A DNA stretch of 64,000 nt from the NCBI GenBank assembly GCA_026004615.1, contig BPJM01000003.1, positions 310,001-374,000 of the forward strand. The letters run 5' to 3'. Within the stretch, counting starts at the first letter, position 1, and every line of letters begins with the position of its first letter. The stretch is from Planctomycetota bacterium. GTDB lineage: Bacteria > Planctomycetota > J058 > J103. Shown piece after piece: positions 7,812-15,521 of this stretch. A model generated the notes under the pieces. It was not told the DNA's origin. It saw only the letters and a list, made by a program, of their open reading frames with translations, and did no database searches. Made by a program: the position numbers and the translations under genes.

Positions 7812-9908
7812 TCACATCATGGAGACCGGGTCGATGTCGAGGGCGATGCGTACCCCGTGCGGCGGGCGGGCTGCCGCCGCCAGCGCCTCGAGCGCCGGGG
7901 CCAGCGCGGTGCGGCTGGGGGCCTTGACGAGCAGCATGAAGCGGTAGCGACCGTGCAGCAACGCGAGCGGACAGGGCGCCGGGCCGAGCACCGCCGCCTG
8001 CGCGCCCGCTGCCGCGCGCAGCCGCGCGGCCAGCTCCTCCGCCGCCGCCAGCGTGCGCCGCTCGCGCGGCCCGCTCAGCACCACGCGCACCAGCCGCCCG
8101 AAGGGCGGGTAGCCCAGGCGGCGCCGCGCCTGGAGCTCCCGCACCAGGAAGCCCTCGGTATCGTGGGCCACCGCCATGCGCACCGCGGGGTGCTCGGGAC
8201 AGAAGGTCTGGATGACCGTCACCCCCGGCAGCTCGGCGCGGCCGGCGCGGCCCGCCACCTGGGCCAGCAGCTGGAACGTCCGTTCGGCGGCGCGGAAGTC
8301 GGGCAGGTTGAGCGCGGTGTCGGCCGAGATCACCCCGACCACCGTCACGCGGGGGAAGTCCAGACCGCGAGCCACCATCTGGGTGCCGACCAGCACCTGC
8401 GCCTGGCCGCGCGCGAAGCGCTCGAGCGTCTCGGCCAGGCCGGCGCCCTCGGCCAGCGCGTCCGAATCCAGCCGCACGCAGCGGGTGCCGGGCAGCCGCT
8501 GGTGCACCTCCTCCTCGATGCGCTCGGTGCCGAAGCCGAAGTACTGCACGCGCCCCGCCCCGCACGCCGGACAGACCGAGGGCGGCGGCAGCGCGCGCTC
8601 GCAGGCGTGACAGAGCGCCTGCCCCCGCCGCTTGTGGTAGGTCAGCGCCACCGCGCAGCCGCCGCACGTCAGCACGTGCCCGCAGCCGCGGCACTGCAGG
8701 AAGGTGGAAAACCCCCGGCGGTTGAGGAACAGGATCGCCTGCTCGCCGCGCGCGAGCGCGGCCGCGAGGTGGCGTTCGAGCACGCGCGAGATGAACGGGA
8801 AGCCCTGGACCTCGCGGCTCTCCTGGCGCAGATCCACCACCTCCACCCGCGGCAGCACCGCCCCGCCCGGGCGCGCCCGCAGCACCGCGTACCGGTAGCG
8901 GCCACGGCGGGCGTTGTACCAGCTCTCCAGCGACGGGGTCGCCGAGCCGAGCACGACCGCCGCCCCTTCCAGCCGCGCGCGCGCGATGGCGAGATCGCGC
9001 GCGTGGTAGCGCGGGCTCGATTCCTGCTTGAAGCTGGGTTCGTGCTCCTCGTCGACCACGATCAGCCCGAGGCGTTCCAGCGGCGCGAAGACGGCCGAGC
9101 GGGGGCCGAGCACCACATCGACCCGCCCCCGCCGCGCCTGCTCCCAGGCGAGCGCGCGCTCGCGCGCGCCCAGCAGCGAGTGCAGCACCGCCACCCGCGG
9201 GAACCGCCCCCCGATGCGGGCGAGGGTCTGCGGGGTGAGCGCGATCTCGGGCACCAGAAGCAGCGCCTGCCGCCCCAGCGCCAGCGTCTCGCCGATCGCG
9301 CGCAGGTAGACCTCGGTCTTGCCGCTGCCGGTGATCCCGTGCAGCAGCGTCACCCCGAAGCGGCCCGCGCGCACGTCCTCGAGCACGGTGGCGAGCGCGC
9401 GGGCCTGCTCGGCGGTGAGCGGCGGCAGCGCGGCCGCGCCGCCAGCCGCGGCGGCTCCGGCGGCAGGCGGGCTGGCGTCCGTGTCCGCCGGCACCAGGCG
9501 CCGCCTGCGCTGGCGCACCGCACCGGGCAGCGCCGCCTCCAGCACCTCGCCCAGCGGCACCCGGTAGTAGCGCGCCGCGAACCGGCACAGCTCCAGCACG
9601 CCCGGTGGCAGACACGGACTGGTATCGGGCGCCTCGGCGATCGGCCGCAGCCGCTCCTCCGGCACGGCGCTGGCGGCGAGCTCCAGCCGCCCGAGCACGA
9701 TCCCGACCAGCCGGCGCCGGCCGAAGGGCACCCTCACCCTGTGCCCGGGCGCCACCCGGTCGGACAGCTCGGCCGGTACCAGGTAGTGGAAGGTCTGCGG
9801 CAGGGGAACCGGCAGCGCCACCTCCGCCAGCGCACCGCCGGACTGCGCCGCCGGGGCCGCGTGCGCCGGCGCTGCGGTTGCGCCCGAGTGGCCGTCGCGT
9901 GTCGTCAT
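7812..9908 (-). CDS. priA: Primosomal protein N' (replication restart helicase)
   Basis: PriA, 698 aa, recognises stalled forks and reloads the replicative helicase. An N-terminal DNA-binding 3'BD region (about 25-130) is followed by a SF2 helicase core: Walker A GITGSGKTE (about 195-203), DEEH box (VVDEEHEPSFKQE), motif III GSATPS, motif VI QVAGRAGR. Between the lobes lies the PriA zinc region with paired cysteines (CRGCGH, CGGC, CHAC, CPACG; about 425-470). The length is typical. An Ala/Gly-rich linker (about 150-165) separates the N-terminal domain from the helicase. The ATG at 9908 begins a 20-residue low-complexity leader; a later start is possible. Confidence 0.96.
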   Translation of the reverse strand: MTTRDGHSGATAAPAHAAPAAQSGGALAEVALPVPLPQTFHYLVPAELSDRVAPGHRVRVPFGRRRLVGIVLGRLELAASAVPEERLRPIAEAPDTSPCLPPGVLELCRFAARYYRVPLGEVLEAALPGAVRQRRRRLVPADTDASPPAAGAAAAGGAAALPPLTAEQARALATVLEDVRAGRFGVTLLHGITGSGKTEVYLRAIGETLALGRQALLLVPEIALTPQTLARIGGRFPRVAVLHSLLGARERALAWEQARRGRVDVVLGPRSAVFAPLERLGLIVVDEEHEPSFKQESSPRYHARDLAIARARLEGAAVVLGSATPSLESWYNARRGRYRYAVLRARPGGAVLPRVEVVDLRQESREVQGFPFISRVLERHLAAALARGEQAILFLNRRGFSTFLQCRGCGHVLTCGGCAVALTYHKRRGQALCHACERALPPPSVCPACGAGRVQYFGFGTERIEEEVHQRLPGTRCVRLDSDALAEGAGLAETLERFARGQAQVLVGTQMVARGLDFPRVTVVGVISADTALNLPDFRAAERTFQLLAQVAGRAGRAELPGVTVIQTFCPEHPAVRMAVAHDTEGFLVRELQARRRLGYPPFGRLVRVVLSGPRERRTLAAAEELAARLRAAAGAQAAVLGPAPCPLALLHGRYRFMLLVKAPSRTALAPALEALAAAARPPHGVRIALDIDPVSMM

Positions 9909-10019
9909 GCCTGCGGCAGCGGTTCGTGCCCTGGGTGCCGGCCGGCCATGCTAGCGCCCGGCACCGACAGCACGCAGCGGCGGCCCAGGGAGCAGGCGGC
10001 CGCCGTGCCGGCGAGGGGC

Positions 10020-12224
10020 TCAGTTCGGCTCGGGGCTGGTTGCCGAGCGGCGGCGGCGGTTCAGATCGTACATCTCGAGGCCGGCGGCATAGGGGACCGT
10101 CGCCTCGACGTCCAGCGTGTCCAGCCCCCGCAGGGCCTCGGCGATGCGGCGGGCCTGCCGGGTCATGGTCGCGATCGGCTCGCGCGCCGCCGGCGGCAGC
10201 GCGGGCAGCTCCAGCTCCAGCAGCTCCGCGGTGCCGAGCAGCGCCGCCAGCGCGTTGTTGAGCTCGTGTTTCAGCGCCACCACCAGGCGGGCGGCGCTGG
10301 CGCGCCGCTCGGCGGCGAGCAGCTCCTCGCGCAGCCGCTTGAGCCGCAGCATGACCCCCACCTTGGAGCGCAGCACCTCCGGCTCGAACGGCTTGCCGAG
10401 GTAGTCATCCGCGCCCGCCTCCAGCCCCGCCACCATGTCCTGCGGGCCCGCGCGCGCTGTCAACAGCAGGATCCCCACCGCGCGCAGCGCAGGGCGGGCG
10501 CGGACCGCCCGGCACAGCTCGATCCCGCTCATGTGCGGCAGCATGACGTCGCTGACGATCGCGTCCGGCACCTCTTCTTCCAGGAGCGCCAGGGCCTGCG
10601 CCGCGGTGCGGCACCAGCTCACCCGGTAGTGTCCAACGAACAGGCTCGCGACGTAGTGGCCGAGCTCGGCGTGGTCCTCGACCACGAGCAGGTGCGGGGC
10701 CTGGGGGCCGGCCCCGTGCTCGCGCCAGACGGCTGCCGGCGCGAGCCCCGCGGGCGGGGTGAGCGCCGCCGGTGGGGCTGCTGGCGCCGCCGCCGGCGCG
10801 CCGGCTCCGAGGGCGCGCGCCGGCTCCGCCGCCTCGGCCGCAGGTCGCTCCTCGGGCGGCGGCGCGGGCGCGCTCGCCGGCAGCAGCAGCCGGAAGGTCG
10901 AGCCCCGCCCGACGGTGCTCTCGCACTGCAGCTCCCCGCCCATCTCGCGCGCCAGATCGCGCGCCAGCGCGAGCCCGATCCCGGTGCCCTCGTGGTGGCG
11001 GCTCATGGTGCCATCGAGCTGGCGGAACCGCTCGAAGGCGAGCGGGATCTGCTCGGCGGGGATGCCCGGTCCGCTGTCCTCGACCTCGATCACATGCATG
11101 CCCTCGCGCCTGAGCAGCCGCAGCGTCGCCCCGCCGCGCTCGGTGAACTTGAGCGCATTGCCGAGCAGGTTGTAGAGGATGCGGTCGAAGGCCGCCGGAT
11201 CGAGCACCGCCGGCACCGGCTCCGCCGGCAGCTCCAGGCGCAGCTGCAGGCCCTTGGCGGAAAATGCGCTCTCGAACTGCGCGGCGAGCAGGCGCAGCGC
11301 CGCGACCAGATCGAGCGAGCGGCGCTCGGTGCGCCGCCTGCCCGCCTCCAGCCGCGCCAGCTCCAGCAGGTCATCGACCAGCCGGGCCAGGCGCGCGCCG
11401 TTGCGCTCCATCACCTCCAGCAGCTCGCGCTGGCGCGCGGTGAGCGGTCCCGCCTCGCCCGCGAGCAGCGTGCGGAGCGGGGCGCGGTTGAGCGCCAGCG
11501 GGGTGCGCAGCTCGTGGCTCACGTTGGCGAGGAACTCGCTCTTCAGCCGGTCGTTTTCGAGCAGCTGCTGGCGCTGCTGGAAGTCGTGCCGCATGGCCCG
11601 CCACAGGTGGTAGCTCGAGTAGACGCTGATGATCGTCGTGCCCGCATAGAGGGAGTTGGCGAGCGCGAAGGTCGATGCGTCGGCGATCCCATCGAGCAGC
11701 AGCGCCGGTACCGCGTAGCTCGCCCACAGCGCTGCGTTGCAGCCGAGCGCCCAGCGCACCGGCCAGGGGTAGAGCACCCCGACCCCGAAGGCGAGCAGGC
11801 AGGGTGCCCAGAAATACGGGGTGGCATAGCCGCCACCGAACCGCATCATGACCGCGAGCCCGAGCCCGATGCTCGCCGGTACGACCGCCGCGAGCAGGTA
11901 GGCGCGGCGGTGCGCGCGAGCGAGGCGGCTCGCGCGCACCACCGCATAGAGCACCGGCACCGTCGCCAGGCGGATCCCGACGAACAGCGGTCCGTGCTCG
12001 CCCATCACCAGCAGATCGAGCGGGCCGTAGGCCGGATAGAGCAGCATCCCGAGCCAGGCGGCGAGCCGCGCCTGGCCGAGCATGCGCGCGCGGACTTCGT
12101 CCTCGAACAATGCGGCGAGCTGCTCGCTACGGCGTCCGGCAGGCACCTGCGTACTCCCAGAACCGAAGCATCGCGCGGAGGGATGGTGCGGGCACCTGGA
12201 TCGTGCTCTCCCCCCGTCCGTCAT
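10020..12224 (-). CDS. Membrane-bound hybrid sensor histidine kinase with receiver and second DHp-like tail
   Basis: A 734-aa protein with several TM helices (about 53-210). A HisKA domain follows with NVSHELRTP (His237), then HATPase_c (N-box NLLGNALKFTE, G1 EDSGPGIP, G2 GTGIGLALAR), an Ala/Pro-rich linker (about 455-500), and a receiver domain (LVVEDHAELG, phospho-acceptor Asp in SDVMLPHMSG, Lys in GKPF). After the receiver comes a second helical-hairpin segment with ALKHELNN followed by AALLGTAELLEL, which again looks like a DHp phospho-acceptor site but has no second ATPase. The tail (EATVPY..G.EM.DL) and the membrane domain (LYPWP motif) recur in the neighbouring upstream gene, so the two are paralogues. 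This gene is last in a PilZ-sensor-kinase operon. Ligand and output are unknown. The first 35 residues are doubtful. Confidence 0.88.
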   Translation of the reverse strand: MTDGGRARSRCPHHPSARCFGSGSTQVPAGRRSEQLAALFEDEVRARMLGQARLAAWLGMLLYPAYGPLDLLVMGEHGPLFVGIRLATVPVLYAVVRASRLARAHRRAYLLAAVVPASIGLGLAVMMRFGGGYATPYFWAPCLLAFGVGVLYPWPVRWALGCNAALWASYAVPALLLDGIADASTFALANSLYAGTTIISVYSSYHLWRAMRHDFQQRQQLLENDRLKSEFLANVSHELRTPLALNRAPLRTLLAGEAGPLTARQRELLEVMERNGARLARLVDDLLELARLEAGRRRTERRSLDLVAALRLLAAQFESAFSAKGLQLRLELPAEPVPAVLDPAAFDRILYNLLGNALKFTERGGATLRLLRREGMHVIEVEDSGPGIPAEQIPLAFERFRQLDGTMSRHHEGTGIGLALARDLAREMGGELQCESTVGRGSTFRLLLPASAPAPPPEERPAAEAAEPARALGAGAPAAAPAAPPAALTPPAGLAPAAVWREHGAGPQAPHLLVVEDHAELGHYVASLFVGHYRVSWCRTAAQALALLEEEVPDAIVSDVMLPHMSGIELCRAVRARPALRAVGILLLTARAGPQDMVAGLEAGADDYLGKPFEPEVLRSKVGVMLRLKRLREELLAAERRASAARLVVALKHELNNALAALLGTAELLELELPALPPAAREPIATMTRQARRIAEALRGLDTLDVEATVPYAAGLEMYDLNRRRRSATSPEPN

Positions 12225-12296
12225 GTTCGCACCGGCGGCGGCGCGCCGCAGCCCCCGGCCCGGACCGGCCTCGGCACGCCAGCACGCCCGCCGCTG

Positions 12297-13325
12297 TCAG
12301 CCCTGTCCGCCCGGCGGCCCGTGGTCCCGTTCCGGCTCCGGGCGCCGGTACGCTCCGGACTGCAGGTCCAGCATCTGCTCGCCGCCCGGGTAGGGCACCG
12401 TGGCCTCGGGATCGGCGCGCTCGAGCTGCACGAGCGCGTCCCGGATCCGCTGCGCGCACCGGCGCAGCTGTGCGAGATCGTCCCGCACCGCGGCGGGCAG
12501 TCCCTCGTGCAGCTCGAGCAGTTCGATGGTGCCGAGCAGGCCCGTCAGCGCGTTGTGGATCTCGTGCTTGAGCGCGATCGCCACCCGCGCCAGCATCGCC
12601 TGGCGCTCGGCGGCCAGCAGCCGCTGGCGGTGCTCCAGCTCCCGGCGTGCGCTCTCGTGCTGAAACCAGCTCGCCCCCGCGCTCGCCGCCGCGCATGCGA
12701 GGAGGAACACCCCCCGGGCGACGAACGGCCCCGGCGCCCCGCCCCCGGGCGGGCTCCAGAACAGGCCCGGCACCAGATCCAGGAGCACCAGTGCCGCGCC
12801 GCACGGCAGGCTCCAGACCGGCGGCCAGGGATACAGCGCCCCCGTGGCCAGGATCACCAGCGCGATGCCGTGGGTGTACAGCTCCGCCTGGGGACCGGCG
12901 CCCCAGACCGTCCAGCTCGCGAGCAGCCCGAGCTCCAGGGGTAGCACCGCCGCCAGCGCCTCGGCCCGGCGCCCGGCCCAGGGGCGGCGGCTCGCCCAGT
13001 AGAGCCAGCCCGCCGGCAGCAGACTGAGTGCGCGCGCCGCGATGAACCCCCGGGCGGTGGCGGCCGGCAGCAGCGCCAGGTCCAGCGCCGCATAGAGCGC
13101 GGTGAAGGGAAAGACGAGCCCCACCGCCAGCCGCAGCCGCGCGAGCAAGGCCTGTTCGTATTCGAGCCGGAACGCTGCCTCGAGCGGCTGTCGGTCGCGG
13201 GTTGGTGCGGTGGCGGCGGGCGTGCCCGGACGGCCGCGGGCGGGCTGCGCTCCTGCCGCGGTCCCCTCGCCCAGGCCGGTGCCGGGCGCCGTCCCGCCCG
13301 TCTCGCTCATGGCTGGCCCCGCCAT
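12297..13325 (-). CDS. Membrane sensor with DHp-like tail but no ATPase domain (paralogue of the adjacent kinase)
   Basis: A 342-aa protein with TM helices at about 62-225, then a coiled segment and a helical hairpin containing ALKHEIHN (His254) and LLGTIELLEL. A tail EATVPYPGGEQMLDL follows. Both the hairpin and the tail match the C-terminus of the downstream hybrid kinase, and both membrane domains share a G(V/A)LYPWP..W.L.C.AAL segment. There is no HATPase_c and no receiver, so it cannot autophosphorylate alone. It may dimerise with, or accept phosphate from, the neighbouring kinase (inference). It starts 28 bp after the PilZ gene and ends 72 bp before the kinase. A second Met is at 13310. 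Confidence 0.7.
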   Translation of the reverse strand: MAGPAMSETGGTAPGTGLGEGTAAGAQPARGRPGTPAATAPTRDRQPLEAAFRLEYEQALLARLRLAVGLVFPFTALYAALDLALLPAATARGFIAARALSLLPAGWLYWASRRPWAGRRAEALAAVLPLELGLLASWTVWGAGPQAELYTHGIALVILATGALYPWPPVWSLPCGAALVLLDLVPGLFWSPPGGGAPGPFVARGVFLLACAAASAGASWFQHESARRELEHRQRLLAAERQAMLARVAIALKHEIHNALTGLLGTIELLELHEGLPAAVRDDLAQLRRCAQRIRDALVQLERADPEATVPYPGGEQMLDLQSGAYRRPEPERDHGPPGGQG

Positions 13326-13353
13326 GCGACCGGAGGCCCCTCGCCCGCGGCGC

Positions 13354-13740
13354 TCACGGCAGGTGGGCGCGGATCACGAAGCGGAACATGGCGTCCTGGT
13401 GCTCGCGCGTGATCTCGCGGAACTCCAGCCCCAGCGCCACCCGCTCCTCGCTGGTGTGCGCCTCGATCCACGCCACCCGGCACAGCGCCTTGATCGGTTC
13501 GGCTTCCGTGGGCAGCTGCAGCAGCACCCCGACCAGGATGCGCTGCATGAGCAGGTGCGCGTACATGGACGGCTCGGGCACCTTGCCGATCAGCAGCAGC
13601 CCCCCGCCGCTCACGTTGGCGGTGCGGCCTTCGTGCACCGTGTCCGGCACCTCGACCGTCCTGGACAGGAACTTGTAGCGGACCGGGATCTCCACCGGCA
13701 CCCGGACGAACTCCCGCCGCTCCGACTCGTAGCGCTGCAT
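13354..13740 (-). CDS. PilZ-domain protein, probable c-di-GMP effector
   Basis: A 128-aa single-domain PilZ protein. The c-di-GMP binding signature is present: RREFVR (RxxxR, about residues 8-13) and NVSGGG ([D/N]xSxxG, about 43-48), followed by beta strands of the PilZ barrel (VLLQLP, KALCRVAWIE, VALGLEFREI). First gene of a three-gene operon with the paired sensor proteins, which suggests that c-di-GMP and the phosphorelay act on one process (inference). A promoter sits about 60 bp upstream. Confidence 0.88.
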   Translation of the reverse strand: MQRYESERREFVRVPVEIPVRYKFLSRTVEVPDTVHEGRTANVSGGGLLLIGKVPEPSMYAHLLMQRILVGVLLQLPTEAEPIKALCRVAWIEAHTSEERVALGLEFREITREHQDAMFRFVIRAHLP

Positions 13741-13798
13741 CTCCGCCGCTCTCCGTGGATCGCCGCTCCCCCCGGACTCGCCCTACGGACCACCCCCT

Positions 13799-13827
13799 TA
13801 GATACGGTCCGGGGGGCGGGCGGACAA
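13799..13827 (-). promoter_or_regulatory. Promoter of the PilZ-sensor-kinase operon
   Basis: Minus strand TTGTCC (13822-13827), a 17-bp spacer and TATCTA (13799-13804). The spacer end and the start of the transcript contain an inverted repeat (cggacc...ggtccg). Confidence 0.5.
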
Positions 13828-14006
13828 CGCGGTCGAAACCCGGTTGCAGCCGGCGTTGCACCGTGACCGCCCACTGCGGGCCCTCCGTCGGGATGCCGCC
13901 GGGACAGGGAAACCATGAACAGCGACGTAAGCGACATGAGGTACTGGCATTGCACGAGCGCGCGCCCGGATCGGCCCTCGGTCGCCCGCCAGCTCGAGGG
14001 CCGTTC

Positions 14007-15035
14007 CTAGCACCGGCGTACCAGCAGCTCGGGTGCGATGCCGTGGGCGGCGAGCGCCGGGGCGATCTCGCCGAGGAAGCGGCGCGCGTCGCGCGCGTAG
14101 CCCGCGGTCGGGCGCAGCCCCGGCACCCGCTCGCGGAACCAGCGGTTCAGCGGCACCATCAGCACCTCGCGGAAGTACTTCGCGGTCATCGAGGCGAGCG
14201 CCGCGCAGAAGCTGCGCTGTTCGGCTTCCGGCACGAAGCGCACGCGCATGCGCCGGCGCTGCCGCCGCACCAGGTAGCACGAGCCGCCCGCCCCCTCGGC
14301 GAGCGCGGTGACGCTTGCCCCGGCGAAGCGGCGCGCCAGCGCGGGGCCGTAGTAGTGGCGGCCCGAGAGCTTGTCGACCGTCACCTCCAGCCCCTGCTCG
14401 CCGTAGCGCTCGAACAGCGCCTGCAGCAGCCGCGCCACCAGGCGCCACTGCAGCCGGTGCTTGTTGCCGAGCCGGCGGACCCCTCGGTTCAGCTCGTCGG
14501 GGTAGAGCACGCGCGGCGCCACGTGCAGGATCTCCAGTTCCGCCCGGGCCAGCGCCTCGGCCAGCGCCTGGGCGCGCGCGCGCAGCCGGTTGGGAAAGCA
14601 CACCAGCGGCAGCGCCGGGTCGTGCTCGCGGTACCAGGGCGAGCGCAGCGCGCGCTCCGGCCGCTGGCCGAGCTGTGCCAGCAGCCCGAGCGCGCTCGGG
14701 CCGGGCTCGCCGGGCGCCCCGCTGGCGGCGGCGCGGCCGCGCGCGCAGGCCACGAAGGCGAGCACCGTCTCCTCGAGGATCTCCAGTCCGTGCCCGCCGC
14801 GATAGGCGAGCTTGGAGTCGCAGACCACCAGCCGCCGCTCGCGGGCGCGCGCCCGGGCGGTGCGCGCCGGCGAGCGCCGCACCGCGCCCGCGCCCAGCCG
14901 CGCCCACAGATCCGGCGCCTCTGCCCCCTGCTCCTGCTCGGGCGCCGCGGGCAGTCGTACCGCGACCACGCCGAGCACCAGCGGGCCGAGCAACGGTCCG
15001 TAACCCGCCTCGTCGATGCCGACCAGGACCGGCAC
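14007..15035 (-). CDS. RNase HII-like protein, enlarged and divergent
   Basis: A 342-aa protein, far longer than normal RNase HII (about 200 aa). It keeps recognisable RNase H-fold landmarks: GIDEAGYGPLLGPLV near the N-terminus (compare DEAGRGPLAGPVV), VCDSKL near 90 (DSK-L), VDKLSGRHYY near 225 (possible third Asp), and SMTAKYFREVLM near 285 (compare S-xx-AKVxRD). Extra Arg/Ala-rich insertions separate these blocks. It probably cleaves RNA-DNA hybrids, but substrate and activity cannot be assumed given the divergence. I chose the GTG at 15035 because it lies 7 bp after the PII stop and follows GGGAGG, implying coupling to that gene. Stop is TAG. Confidence 0.68.
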   Translation of the reverse strand: MPVLVGIDEAGYGPLLGPLVLGVVAVRLPAAPEQEQGAEAPDLWARLGAGAVRRSPARTARARARERRLVVCDSKLAYRGGHGLEILEETVLAFVACARGRAAASGAPGEPGPSALGLLAQLGQRPERALRSPWYREHDPALPLVCFPNRLRARAQALAEALARAELEILHVAPRVLYPDELNRGVRRLGNKHRLQWRLVARLLQALFERYGEQGLEVTVDKLSGRHYYGPALARRFAGASVTALAEGAGGSCYLVRRQRRRMRVRFVPEAEQRSFCAALASMTAKYFREVLMVPLNRWFRERVPGLRPTAGYARDARRFLGEIAPALAAHGIAPELLVRRC

Positions 15036-15042
15036 GCAGTGC

Positions 15043-15357
15043 TCAGCCTCCCAGCCGCCGCAGCTGGCGCACCTCGCGCACCAGCACCTTGCCATCGCCG
15101 ATGCGCCCGGTGCGCACCGCCTCGCACACCGCCTCGACGATCGGGCGCTCGAGCGGCTGCGGCGCCACGAACTCCACCCGCAGCTTGGGCAGGAAGGTGA
15201 TCTGATATTCGCTGCCCCGATAGAGCTCGAGGTGCCCCTTCTGCCGCCCGTAGCCCCGCACCTCCTCGACCGTCAGCGCCTGCACGCCGAAGGGCGCGAG
15301 CGCCGCGATCAGGTCATCGAGCTTGAACGGCTTCAGGTAGACCGTGAAGTGGCGCAT
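15043..15357 (-). CDS. PII-family nitrogen regulatory protein with shortened C-terminus
   Basis: A 104-aa PII homologue. The T-loop is complete: GYGRQKGH at 35-42, LYRGSEYQITFLPK, with the uridylylation-site Tyr at exactly position 51 and Lys58. The B-loop TGRIGDGK is also present. The usual C-terminal loop with the RTGE motif is missing; the protein ends REVRQLRRLGG, about 8 residues short of the 112-aa norm. PII proteins sense ATP/ADP and 2-oxoglutarate and control ammonium uptake and glutamine synthetase; no glnA or amtB is nearby. The following RNase HII-like gene starts 7 bp downstream. The missing C-loop could weaken nucleotide binding (inference). Confidence 0.85.
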   Translation of the reverse strand: MRHFTVYLKPFKLDDLIAALAPFGVQALTVEEVRGYGRQKGHLELYRGSEYQITFLPKLRVEFVAPQPLERPIVEAVCEAVRTGRIGDGKVLVREVRQLRRLGG

Positions 15358-15405
15358 GGGCGCAGGGTATCACGCCGCCGTGCTACCGGAAAGCCCGCCG
15401 GCCGT

Positions 15406-15413
15406 GCTAGAAT
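15406..15413 (+). promoter_or_regulatory. Extended -10 element upstream of the membrane-bridging barrel gene
   Basis: GC followed by TAGAAT (15408-15413) inside TGCTAGAAT forms an extended -10. No convincing -35 is seen. The first start codons of the downstream gene lie 55-110 bp further on. Confidence 0.35.
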
Positions 15414-15521
15414 CCCCGCGCCCTCGATCGGCCTGGTGGGGCGCGCTGGCCCGCTGCCTGCGCGCGGGTGCGCGGCCGTCGGGCTCGGCGCTGGGGCGGC
15501 GACTGTGCGCGGGCGGCGCGG

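Noticed and set aside
15468..15521. Upstream GTG start for the envelope-bridge protein
   Set aside because: The extra residues are Arg/Ala-rich and non-repetitive; the ATG at 15522 gives a tidier N-terminus, though the GTG cannot be excluded.
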